This document shows, piece after piece, positions 48,838 through 57,269 of a DNA stretch of 64,000 nt. A model generated the notes under the pieces. That model was not told the origin of the DNA, ran no database searches, and saw only the letters and a program-made list of their open reading frames with translations. This stretch comes from Streptomyces bottropensis ATCC 25435 (GTDB lineage Bacteria > Actinomycetota > Actinomycetes > Streptomycetales > Streptomycetaceae): the NCBI RefSeq assembly GCF_000383595.1, contig NZ_KB911581.1, forward strand, positions 4,124,496-4,188,495, given 5' to 3'. A program made the position numbers and the translations under genes. The stretch's first letter is position 1. Each line of letters begins with the position of its first letter.

Positions 48838-49482
48838 TCAGTCGGCGTGCCCGACGCCGCGATCGGGTGCGCTCATGTCCCCAGTGCCGGGGGTGCCGTC
48901 GGCGAGACCATAGCGCAGGTACACGGTGCCCTTGGGGCCGGCTGCCGGTGGTTCGAGGAGCGTGAGGTTCGTGGGCACCTCGCCACCGTCGAACACCTTC
49001 TTCCCCACGCCGAGCACGATCGGGTGCACCCAGAGGTCGAGACGGTCGAAGAGCTTCTCCCGCAGAAGGCTCTGCACCAGATCCAGGCTCCCGACGACCT
49101 TCACGTGCTCGTGCCGGTCACGGATCTCGCGCACCGCGGCGGCCAGATCCGGGCCGAGCTGCGTGGAGCCGGCCCACGAGAGGTCGGGCTTGCCGCGGGA
49201 GGCCACGTACTTCGGGACACGGTTGAAGAGGTCGGCGATCGCGCCGTCCTCGCCGCCCTTCTGGTGCGGCCAGTAGGCGGCGAAGATGTCGTACGTCCGC
49301 CGACCGAGCAGGAGGGCGTCCGTGTCCTCGTACGCGGCACCGACCTGGGCCCCCGACACCTCGTCCAGCAGGGGTGCCTGCCAGCCGCCGAACGGGAACC
49401 CGGCCGGGTCCTCGTCGGGGCCGCCGGGCGCCTGCCCGACGAGGTCGAGGGTGGCGAACAGTTCCATGTGGATGAGGCCCAT
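48838..49482 (-). CDS. Dihydrofolate reductase family protein (RibD C-terminal type)
   Basis: A 214-residue protein of the RibD/DHFR-like fold. It shows MELFATLDLVGQAPGG, then DALLLGRRTYDIFAAYWP, VKVVGSLDLVQSLL and DLWVHPIVLGVGKKVFDGG, the usual NADPH-binding and core blocks. Members are stand-alone reductases of mostly unknown substrate and do not replace essential DHFR. The acidic C-terminal tail beyond LRYGLADG is not conserved. It stands between two relics and is the first intact gene to the right of the accessory segment. Confidence 0.87.
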   Translation of the reverse strand: MGLIHMELFATLDLVGQAPGGPDEDPAGFPFGGWQAPLLDEVSGAQVGAAYEDTDALLLGRRTYDIFAAYWPHQKGGEDGAIADLFNRVPKYVASRGKPDLSWAGSTQLGPDLAAAVREIRDRHEHVKVVGSLDLVQSLLREKLFDRLDLWVHPIVLGVGKKVFDGGEVPTNLTLLEPPAAGPKGTVYLRYGLADGTPGTGDMSAPDRGVGHAD

Positions 49483-49699
49483 GGCTTACTCCCGATGAGA
49501 TGGTCGTCGCGGTCAAAAGGTAGACCGGTGTGAACCGGCAGACTCATCGCCGCGCGGACCGATTCCGGCCGGGAAGTCTCGCGCGAGGTCGAAAGAGGGC
49601 GGCGAAACCCACGTGGCGGTGGCGTTCGCGGGGTGGATGGCGGGGCCGGCGGTGGGGTGCCGGGGGGCGACGGGGGCGGTCCCCAGGTGGTTCTGCCGG

Positions 49700-49990
49700 G
49701 GACACGCGCCGGTGTCCTGGGCCGCGACCGGGGGCGTCCTGGTCTCGCTACGGCCGCGGCATCCTCCGGGGTGGTTGTTCCTCCTCGCCATCGGTGGCTC
49801 CGGGACCTGGCAGGTCGGCCTGGCGGCGTACGGCGGGCACGCACGGTGTGGCGGTCGCCGAGCCGGACTGGCCGAGGGCGTCGGTCGCCGCCGCCGTGGC
49901 GGGCGGGGCGCACGCCCCGTCCCTGTTCGCGCTGCCCACCCTTGTGCCGCCGCTCTCTCGGCAGGGCCGCCCGGCGTTCGACCCGCAGGC
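49700..49990 (+). pseudogene. Relic of a sensor histidine kinase N-terminus
   Basis: SWAATGGVLVSLRPRHPPGW and LFLLAIGGSGTWQVGLAAYG in one frame continue, after a shift near 49845, as VAVAEPDWPRASVAAAVAGG and SLFALPTLVPPLSRQGRP in another. This is the pattern of the membrane sensor region of streptomycete two-component kinases (the ...LPTLVPxLxPDGRLP block). The kinase domain is absent. The remainder of the 49483-50130 gap shows no gene. Confidence 0.55.
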
Positions 49991-50130
49991 GTCGACGACA
50001 CCGTGCCCGGTGGTGACACCCCGCCGGTGTCCCTGCCGTCCGCCTGGTCCGTTTCGAGCCGCCGACGCGTCGGCAACCGGCGCCGCCCCGACCACCGCCC
50101 CGCGGTGCCCGGCAGCCCCGTCAGTGGCTG

Positions 50131-51900
50131 TCAGCCGATGTCGAAGAGGTTCGGCAGGCGCAGGCGGTAGCGCGTGCGGTCGTGGCGTTTGAGTGCTTCG
50201 AACTCCGGCGCCCGGTACAGCGGGGTGACCGTGCATCTCTCGGCGGTCGAACCGATGCTGTCCAGCAGGGCGTTGACGGCCTGGCGGGCCGAGGTGTTGG
50301 CGCCTTCCATGGTGGCCAGGTCGATGGGCACGGACACGTAGTCGCCGGACAGGAAGAGGTTGGGGATCCTCGTGGCCGACCGCGGGCGGAGGTGGAAGGT
50401 CCCCACGGGGTGGATGAGCAGCTGCTCCTCGTTGACCGGGGTCGGAGTGCCGAGTCCGTCCACGGCCGGGTCGAGGAACCAGGAGTGCAGTACGGAGTCC
50501 TTCAGGACCGTACGCCCGCTGTCGTTGAGGGCCGCCTTCAGCTGGGCCCACACCTCGCGGGCGACTTCGGCGCGCGTGCACTGCTTGGCGGTTCTGCCGT
50601 ACAGGATGCCCGGCCGGTCCCACTCGGAGACGTCCACGGACAGACAGTCCGCGACCGTGCCGTCGCCGAAGTCGGCGGGGAAGTCGTGGCCCGGCCAGTG
50701 CTGGGCCTGGGCGATCGCGGTCAGCGACCAGGGGGAGTCGATGAGGTCGAGATGGCCGTGCAGGATCGGCGTGCGTTCCGTCAGATAGAACTGGATGCCG
50801 GTCATCCAGTCCGTCTCCAGTCCGTCGCACGCGGCCAGTCGGGGGTCGGCCGCGCGCACGGCGGAGTTCCAGGTGCGGCGGGCGTGCTCGACGGGCATGG
50901 CCGAGATGTAGTGGTCGGCGGTGACGGTGCGGCGAGTGCCATCGGGGCCCTGTACGACGGCGCCGGCGACACGGCCCGCGTCCATGGGCAGGTCCTGCAC
51001 GGTCCAGCCGATGCGGAACTCGACCCCGAGTGACCTCAGGTACGTCACCCAGGGGTCGATCCAGGCCTCGTTCGTGGGCGCGTTGAGGATCCGGTCCAGG
51101 GGGCCGTCCGCGCCCCGCCCGAGGACGTTGAACGCGAACGCCTCCAGCAGCGTGCCGACCGTGCGGGTGCTGGCCTCCTCCGCCTTGGTGGCCACGATGT
51201 TGCGGGTGATGCCGACGGCGAGGATCCGCTGGTAGTCGTACGACATGCGTTCGGCACGCACGAACTCCCACCAAGGCATCTGCTCCCAGGTGTTGTCGCG
51301 GCGTTCGTCGCAGCTGGTGAGGAAGACCAGGAAGCGGTCGGCGAAGTAGAGGGCCTCGTGGAGGGGGAGGCTGAGGGCGGTGTCCAGGAACGAGGTGAGG
51401 GCGCGGCGGATCTCGTCGGGGGTGAGGTCGGCCGGGGTGTTGCCGGGCCAGGGGAGCGGGATCCGGATGTCCTCACGGCCGCCGGACCGGGCGAACAGCA
51501 TTTCCTTGGGGGCCACGAGGTTGTCGTGGACGCCGTGGGGGTTGCCGGGGAAGGGGATGCGCCGCATGGTGTCGGGGAGGTTGTGGTAAATCCCGGGGAT
51601 GAAGCGGAAGCCGTGCTCCCCGGGCAGGTGGGCGCGGCCGCCCTTGCCGCTGTCGGGCACGTCCATGCTGCGGGCCTTGCCGCCCAGCGCCTTGCGTTCG
51701 TAGACCGTCACCCGGAAGCCGCGTTCGGCGAGCTCGTGCGCGGCCGTGAGCCCGGCGACGCCCCCGCCCAGCACGGCCACGGTCCCCGGGGTCGCGCCGT
51801 CCCGGGCGGCGGCCCGCCGGGGGGTGGCGAGGGTGACCCCGCCGCCGGCGGCCGCGGCGGTGGCCGTGCCCAGGAACCCTCTGCGCGTGGTGCCGCCCAT
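50131..51900 (-). CDS. Tat-exported FAD-dependent oxidoreductase (phytoene desaturase/HpnE-like)
   Basis: A 589-residue flavoprotein with a twin-arginine signal (TTRRGFLGTATAAAAGGG). The FAD dinucleotide fold reads VAVLGGGVAGLTAAHELAER, then VYERKALGGKARS, and the C-terminal FLSGDYVSVPIDLATMEGA is typical of amine-oxidase/phytoene-desaturase relatives such as hydroxysqualene dehydroxylase. No hopanoid or carotenoid gene is nearby, so the substrate is open. Export as a folded FAD-loaded protein fits the Tat signal. A TetR-type palindrome lies 9 bp before its ATG. Confidence 0.87.
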   Translation of the reverse strand: MGGTTRRGFLGTATAAAAGGGVTLATPRRAAARDGATPGTVAVLGGGVAGLTAAHELAERGFRVTVYERKALGGKARSMDVPDSGKGGRAHLPGEHGFRFIPGIYHNLPDTMRRIPFPGNPHGVHDNLVAPKEMLFARSGGREDIRIPLPWPGNTPADLTPDEIRRALTSFLDTALSLPLHEALYFADRFLVFLTSCDERRDNTWEQMPWWEFVRAERMSYDYQRILAVGITRNIVATKAEEASTRTVGTLLEAFAFNVLGRGADGPLDRILNAPTNEAWIDPWVTYLRSLGVEFRIGWTVQDLPMDAGRVAGAVVQGPDGTRRTVTADHYISAMPVEHARRTWNSAVRAADPRLAACDGLETDWMTGIQFYLTERTPILHGHLDLIDSPWSLTAIAQAQHWPGHDFPADFGDGTVADCLSVDVSEWDRPGILYGRTAKQCTRAEVAREVWAQLKAALNDSGRTVLKDSVLHSWFLDPAVDGLGTPTPVNEEQLLIHPVGTFHLRPRSATRIPNLFLSGDYVSVPIDLATMEGANTSARQAVNALLDSIGSTAERCTVTPLYRAPEFEALKRHDRTRYRLRLPNLFDIG

Positions 51901-51909
51901 CGCTACCCC

Positions 51910-51922
51910 TTACCGTCGGTAA
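51910..51922. promoter_or_regulatory. TTACC-GTC-GGTAA palindrome
   Basis: A perfect 5-bp inverted repeat with a 3-bp centre, extended on one side into a second short palindrome (CGGTAACCG). It resembles operators of TetR-family repressors. At this distance from the ATG a bound protein would block initiation or ribosome entry. No TetR gene is adjacent. Confidence 0.4.
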
Positions 51923-52085
51923 CCGTTGGCGCACGAGGATATGAGCGACCCACCGATCCCGGAAGGCGACAGACAGGGCTGGGGACACTTTGGCTTGATG
52001 CGGCACCATCTCGGCGGGAGCGGCATCATCTCCGCGCCACCGGCTCCTGGGTGCGGCCGTCCGCCGTCCGCCGTCCGCGCGGCCT

Positions 52086-54005
52086 CTAGCCCACGCGGAT
52101 CACCGAGAACGTCTCACCGTCCCTGGGCGGCCGTGTCCAGGAACGGGTGACGAACGTGTGCAGCCGCCCGTGCACGATGGCGTGACGGGGCAGACAGACA
52201 CCGAATTCGCGGGTCACGGCTTCCAGCAGGGCCCGTTCCACCTCGGTGTGGTCCTCCAGGTCACCGAAGAACAGGCTCGGATCCAGCGCCCGGGGTATCT
52301 CCCCGCTCGACCGGACCTCTCCGCCCGCGTACGTGAACGCGCACTGCTCGGCACCGTCCCGCGCCACCGAGAGGTGGAAGAAGGGCTCCCCGTGCGTCCT
52401 CCTCAAGCCGCTCCACACCACCACCGCGCGAGTGCCCTCACCGGCGGCCACGGCCGGGGAGACGAACCGCTGTGGGTCGAACTGGGAGGCGTCCGGGTCG
52501 AAGGCGAAGCTCCAGCCGGTGCCCGCCCGGCCGACCGCCACGAGAGCCCGGTCGGCGTAGGACGAGAACTCATTCCGGTTCCGCAGCGACCTGCGGCGCG
52601 CCTCCCACAGGGTCATGGGGGCGTTCAGCACGGTGTTGTCCCGGTCCCGGTCCCCGCCCCCTTCCCGGTCCGCGAGACGTCCGGGCAACTCTTCCGGCTC
52701 CACCCCCTCCACCAGAACGAACCGGTAGGACGTGCGGTTGTTGCCCGGGTCGGGCTCCGCCAGCCACGTCAGGTCACCCGGGTCGAGCGCGGTGGGCGCC
52801 GGCCCCGGAGCCTCACCCGCGTGCCCTCCCCGGGGAGTCGACAGCAACTCGCGACCCCGCTCCGGGGTCAGCAGCGGCCCGAGCACGGGATCGGCCACCC
52901 ACCCCAGCGGAGCCAGGTGGTCCGGCCCCAGCGGCTCCCACACGGGCAGCGCGTTCATCAGTGTCCGCCAGGCGCCGTCCGTGTCACCCCACCGTGCCGA
53001 CTCCCGTGCCCGTCCGACCGCCTCGCCGAACGGCCCGCTCGCGGTGTACCGGTACGTGCCGTTCCGCACCGCCTCCAGGGTCGCGTAGGCCAGTGACAGC
53101 AGGTCGTCGCTCGCGCCCCGCAGATGGTAGGTCAGCGTGGAGTCGTCCCGGTACGAGTGCGCCGCGTGCTCGGCGACCAGCGAGGGCAGCAGCTCGGGGG
53201 CGTACCGCGGGTCCGTCACCACGCCGTCGAAATACACCATGGAGGTCTGTCCGAGCAGGCGGCGTATCTGGTCGCCCAGTCCGGCGGCCCGCGGTCTGCC
53301 GTACGCCGCGGCCTCGTCGAGCGCTTCCCCGGCGCGTTCCCAGCCGCCGCGCAGCGCCTCCTGCCGGGCCTCGTCCATCGCGGCGTCCAGCCTGAGCGTC
53401 GTGTCGTTGGCGAACACCGGCTCCCCGTCGCCCGCGTGTGCCCGCAGACTGTGGAACTCGCGGTGCATCGCCCGCATGAACTCCAGGAAGTTGGCGTGCC
53501 GTTCGGGTGGCGCGGCCCGCCAGCTCGCCCAGGTGTACACCGCCCACTCACCGTTGTCGTCCACGTCCTCGGGATCCATGAGGACGTGGGTGACGTCGGA
53601 CTCGACGTCGAGTTGCAGCCCGCGCCGCCAGATGTCCACCTCCAGCCGCTCCTCGGGCCCGGCGTCCTCGTCCAGATGCTCCTCGTACATGGCCGCGAGC
53701 CCCGACTCGTCGTCGTGCCAACGCGCGTCCGCGGTCCCCGCCAGCAGCCACACGAACTCTCCCGCGTGCCGCCACCCGTCGCTGACCGCGAGGAACTCCC
53801 GGTACGACGGGGGCATCCGCCGGCCGAGGCGGTCCTCCATGGCTGCGATCCGCTCCCGCGACGCGGGGGGAAGCCCCAGCCATCGCGCCCGGTGCGCGGC
53901 TTCGTCGTCCTCGCCCCGGGTCTCGTCCTCCGGCAGGGAATCCGCCCACTCCTCGCTCCACCTGAGCAGGAACGTCCGCCAGTCGAATGCCGTGGTGTCC
54001 GTCAT
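52086..54005 (-). CDS. SMI1/KNR4-like (SUKH) large soluble protein
   Basis: A 639-residue cytoplasmic protein. Residues about 40-190 are a SUKH/SMI1-KNR4 domain (PASRERIAAMEDRLGRRMPP, SYREFLAVSDGWRHAGEF, HVLMDPEDVDDNGEWAVYTW). The middle is helical and the C-terminus (from about 430) is a separate beta-rich domain (WSFAFDPDASQFDPQRF, GEPFFHLSVARDG). SUKH proteins often give immunity against contact-dependent toxins, but large multidomain forms also occur alone in streptomycetes. No toxin gene adjoins it. The start MTDTTAFDW is chosen over one eight codons upstream. Confidence 0.8.
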   Translation of the reverse strand: MTDTTAFDWRTFLLRWSEEWADSLPEDETRGEDDEAAHRARWLGLPPASRERIAAMEDRLGRRMPPSYREFLAVSDGWRHAGEFVWLLAGTADARWHDDESGLAAMYEEHLDEDAGPEERLEVDIWRRGLQLDVESDVTHVLMDPEDVDDNGEWAVYTWASWRAAPPERHANFLEFMRAMHREFHSLRAHAGDGEPVFANDTTLRLDAAMDEARQEALRGGWERAGEALDEAAAYGRPRAAGLGDQIRRLLGQTSMVYFDGVVTDPRYAPELLPSLVAEHAAHSYRDDSTLTYHLRGASDDLLSLAYATLEAVRNGTYRYTASGPFGEAVGRARESARWGDTDGAWRTLMNALPVWEPLGPDHLAPLGWVADPVLGPLLTPERGRELLSTPRGGHAGEAPGPAPTALDPGDLTWLAEPDPGNNRTSYRFVLVEGVEPEELPGRLADREGGGDRDRDNTVLNAPMTLWEARRRSLRNRNEFSSYADRALVAVGRAGTGWSFAFDPDASQFDPQRFVSPAVAAGEGTRAVVVWSGLRRTHGEPFFHLSVARDGAEQCAFTYAGGEVRSSGEIPRALDPSLFFGDLEDHTEVERALLEAVTREFGVCLPRHAIVHGRLHTFVTRSWTRPPRDGETFSVIRVG

Positions 54006-54074
54006 GGGCCCGATGCTGCCACTCGACACTGACAGCGGTCGGTCCGCTCAGGCGCGCTGACGACGAGGCCCGGC

Positions 54075-55682
54075 TCAGCCGGCCGACCGGGCGCAGGTGA
54101 CGTCCGTGTCGGGGAGGTGGCCGGTGGACAGGTAGGTGTTGACCGTCGTGTCGGCGCAGGAGTTGCCGAACACGCCGTACACGGCGTGCTGGTCCGCGCC
54201 CCGGAGGGTGAGCAGGCGGGAGGAGGGCCACATGCGCCGTACCGTCCGCGCGTTGCGGTAGATGGTGCGCGGGTCGCCGGTCGCGTTGACGAGGAGGGCC
54301 GGGAGGTCGCGGCGGATCGTGGTCGGGTGCTCGCGCGGCGGGGCCCAGAACGCGCACGGATTGATGTTGTGGGTGACGGGACCGAACAACGGGTCCTTCG
54401 CGCGGGCGCGTCGGACGTCGCGCCAGTACGTCTCGGGGGAACGCGGCGCGGACGCGTCCCCGCACAGGATCGCCGTCTGGACGCTGCCGTACGCGGAGCC
54501 GGATCCGGTCAGCAGGAAGTCGAGGGTCTCGGCCAGCCATGGTGACGGGGTGACCGTGCGGCCGGCGACGGCGCGGCGCATGTCCCGTACGGCCCGGGCG
54601 AGATCGGCGTAGGCGGCGTCGTTGTCCTGCGAGAGGCCGGTGAGGGCGACGACGGGGACGAGATGCTCGTCCACCCGGTGGTCGCCGATCGCCAGGGGAG
54701 CGCGTTCGGCCGCTGTCCGGATCCTGTTCACGACCGCCAGCACCTCGCTCCCGGTCCGGCCCAGACCGTAGGTGGTGTCGCGGGCGGCCGCCCAGGCGGC
54801 CCAGCCCGCCAGGGCGTGCCGGTTGGCCGGCTCCGTGCCGCGCAGCAGCCGGGGGTTGTAACTGTCGGGGGCGACGAGACCGTCCAGGACGACGCGGTCG
54901 GTGCGGCCGGGGAACATCGTGGCGTACACCTGGCCGAGGTAGGTGCCGTACGAATAGCCGAGGTAGGAGATCCTGCGCTCGCCGAGTGCGGCGCGGACGA
55001 CGTCCATGTCGCGCGCGGTGTTGCGGGTCGTGGCGTACGGCAGGACGTCGCCCTGGGACGTCCGGCAGCGGTCGGCGAGTTCCCTGGCCAACCCCACCGA
55101 GCGGTCGAACGCCGCCCGGTCCTTCCCCGCGCCGCGTATGAAGGAGCCGGTGGGCCAACGGCAGTCCAGGGGCGTGCTGCGGCCGACGAAACGGGGGTCG
55201 ACGCCCACCACGTCGAAGCGCTCACCGGCCTGCTTCATCGCCGTGCGCACCCACGGCGGGTCGCCGATGCTCTGCCCGCCGGGGCCGCCCCCGTTGAGCA
55301 GCAGAGGGCCTACGCGACGGGCCGTGTCGGTGGCCCGGATGCGCGAGATCGCGACGGTGATCGTACGGCCGCCCGGATCCGCGTAGTCCAACGGGACGGT
55401 GACGTCGGCACACTGGGCGCCGGCCCGCTGGAGTTCCTCGCCGGTCTCGTCGTCGGGTCCCAGCAGGCAGCTCTTCCAGTCCAGGTGTTGATCGTGGTAG
55501 CGGGTGAGGGGACCGGTGGGGGCGGGGTCTGCCGCGGCGGGCGTGGCGGGGACGGTGAGGGCCCCGACCAGGCACAGGACAGCCCCTGCCGCGGTGCGCG
55601 ACACGAGCCGGCGCGGACCGCCGGTCGGTGCGTCGCGTGGGCCGGCCGTACGCGTGGCGGCGGGGGAGGGAGAGCCGGTCAT
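54075..55682 (-). CDS. Secreted tripeptidyl aminopeptidase-type alpha/beta-hydrolase
   Basis: A 535-residue exported S33-family enzyme of the Streptomyces Tap/SlpD/SlpE type. A long basic leader precedes a signal (AAGAVLCLVGALTVPATPAAA). The oxyanion block is LLLNGGGPGGQSI, the nucleophile elbow GYSYGTYLGQVYA, the acid region LLVNATGDPRTIY, and the C-terminal His lies in RGADQHAVYG. A CLLG...C and C-terminal TAP-like domain are present. It removes N-terminal tripeptides or acts as an esterase outside the cell. Its ATG overlaps the stop of the upstream beta-lactamase-fold gene (ATGA). Confidence 0.9.
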   Translation of the reverse strand: MTGSPSPAATRTAGPRDAPTGGPRRLVSRTAAGAVLCLVGALTVPATPAAADPAPTGPLTRYHDQHLDWKSCLLGPDDETGEELQRAGAQCADVTVPLDYADPGGRTITVAISRIRATDTARRVGPLLLNGGGPGGQSIGDPPWVRTAMKQAGERFDVVGVDPRFVGRSTPLDCRWPTGSFIRGAGKDRAAFDRSVGLARELADRCRTSQGDVLPYATTRNTARDMDVVRAALGERRISYLGYSYGTYLGQVYATMFPGRTDRVVLDGLVAPDSYNPRLLRGTEPANRHALAGWAAWAAARDTTYGLGRTGSEVLAVVNRIRTAAERAPLAIGDHRVDEHLVPVVALTGLSQDNDAAYADLARAVRDMRRAVAGRTVTPSPWLAETLDFLLTGSGSAYGSVQTAILCGDASAPRSPETYWRDVRRARAKDPLFGPVTHNINPCAFWAPPREHPTTIRRDLPALLVNATGDPRTIYRNARTVRRMWPSSRLLTLRGADQHAVYGVFGNSCADTTVNTYLSTGHLPDTDVTCARSAG

Positions 55683-56890
55683 GCGGTGGTCCTTTCGAAA
55701 AGCGCGCCCTCGCAGAGGGACTTGTCGACGAGGTCCAGGAAGGCGGACTCGGCCTGGAGCGAGGCGGGCACCTCGTTGAGGGCGACGGCGACGCTCCGGC
55801 CGCCTGGACCGACGGCGACCAGCGCCCGGTGGCCGCCGGGCACCGTCCCCGCGTGCCCCCACCACGTGCCGCCGCAGGAAAGCGGTGTCGAGATCAGGCC
55901 CAGCCCGTAGCGGGCGCCCGGCCAGAGCCGGTCGGCGTCGGCCTCCACCGTCCGCCGCATCTGCGCGAGCTGGGCGGCGGGCAGCAGGCGCCCGTCGAAC
56001 AGGGCGGTGGCGAACCGTGTCAGGTCGCCCGGTGTGGAGACGAGGGCGCCGCCGACCCCGCCGAAGGTCATGTTCCAGGCGGTGCCGTCGGCGTGCCGGC
56101 CGTCGCCGTCGGTGAAGTAGCTGCGGGAGTGCGCTCCGCGCACGTGCGTGTCGTCGCCGGGCCAGTAGGTGTCGCGCAGTCCGAGGGGCTCGATGATGCG
56201 GCGGGTGATCTCCGCCTCGGGAGTGCGGCCGGTGACCTCGCGGACGATCATGCCGAGGATCAGGTAGTTGGTGGTGGCGTAGTGCCAGCCGCCCTGCGGG
56301 CGCGGCAGTTCGAGAGCGCGTGCGACGAGGTCGCGGGGTTCGAAGTGGCGATACCGCTGCCGCTGGGGAAGCTCCCATTCGGGGGCGTCGAGATAGTCGG
56401 GCAACCCGCTGGTGTGCCGCAGGAGGTGGCGTACGGTGATCGGACGGCGGTCCTGGCCGTCGTCCTGGATCAGGCCGGGCAGATAGCGGTCGACGGGGGC
56501 GTCCAGCGACAGGCGGTGCTCGGCGACGAGTTGCAGGACGAGCGCCGCGGTGAACGTCTTGGTCACGCTGCCGACGCGCAGCCGGTCGGTGGTGTTCATC
56601 GGGCGCCCGGTGCGCAGATCCGCCGTTCCGGCCGACGCGGCCCAACGCCCGCAGGACCTGCCCGCGGTGGGGCCGGTCACCAGGACCGCGGCACCGGCGA
56701 CGCCGTGCCGGGTGGTGAGGTCGCGCAGCACCTGGCGGGTCCGGTCGTGCGTGCCGCAGTCCACGGCGGAGCGCGGGCCCGGCGTCCGTGCGGTCGCCGT
56801 CGGACCGGTGGCGGCCAGGACGACCGCCGTCATCAGCGCCGCGAGGCCGACGCGCCTGCCGGTCGTCGAGTTCGGTAAGAAGGTTGGCAT
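55679..56890 (-). CDS. Secreted serine hydrolase (beta-lactamase/D,D-peptidase fold)
   Basis: A 403-residue class C-like serine hydrolase with a signal peptide (VGLAALMTAVVLAATGPTATA). The nucleophile SxxK is GSVTKTFTAAL, the second motif region is HYATTNYLILG, and the third GHAGTVPGGHRA. These fit D-alanyl-D-alanine carboxypeptidase or esterase relatives better than true beta-lactamases. Codon 5 is TTA (56878-56876), so if this start is right, translation needs the bldA tRNA. It is coupled to the downstream peptidase gene. Confidence 0.88.
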   Translation of the reverse strand: MPTFLPNSTTGRRVGLAALMTAVVLAATGPTATARTPGPRSAVDCGTHDRTRQVLRDLTTRHGVAGAAVLVTGPTAGRSCGRWAASAGTADLRTGRPMNTTDRLRVGSVTKTFTAALVLQLVAEHRLSLDAPVDRYLPGLIQDDGQDRRPITVRHLLRHTSGLPDYLDAPEWELPQRQRYRHFEPRDLVARALELPRPQGGWHYATTNYLILGMIVREVTGRTPEAEITRRIIEPLGLRDTYWPGDDTHVRGAHSRSYFTDGDGRHADGTAWNMTFGGVGGALVSTPGDLTRFATALFDGRLLPAAQLAQMRRTVEADADRLWPGARYGLGLISTPLSCGGTWWGHAGTVPGGHRALVAVGPGGRSVAVALNEVPASLQAESAFLDLVDKSLCEGALFERTTA

Positions 56891-57269
56891 GTCGTCAGAC
56901 GGTAGGCACGGGCCGTCCTGTGATCACTCCGGCAGGCAGGTGCTTCCGGGATGACGCCAGCCCGAGCGGAAAGCGGGAGCAGACCTCCTGGACGGGCGGA
57001 ACCCGCCGCTGGTAAGGGCGAGCCGGTACGACCGTCGCCGCCGACCTCCCCACGGAGCCGGAAGCGGAGGCGGGCGTGGCCGCGCGCACCCGGCGATGTC
57101 GGTGCCTCGCCTGCCCCGCTCCGTCCGAGCGTGAAGCGACGGTTCCCCGGGTAGCCCTTCCAGCGCGCGGATCCGGTCGGTGCCGTCGGGCGTCGGCCGG
57201 TGCGCTATTCGACGGTCGGCGCGTGCGCACTCAGCCGTGTGTCCCGGCCTCGATGGGGGAGGGGGAGTC
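56891..57269. other. Divergent promoter region
   Basis: About 380 bp between the divergent serine hydrolase and reductase genes. I see no gene, no strong palindrome and no repeat. It should hold both promoters. Confidence 0.5.

Noticed and set aside
52086..54005. The SMI1/KNR4-like gene as immunity to an adjacent polymorphic toxin
   Set aside because: No toxin-like gene or secretion locus is next to it, and the protein is far larger than typical immunity proteins.
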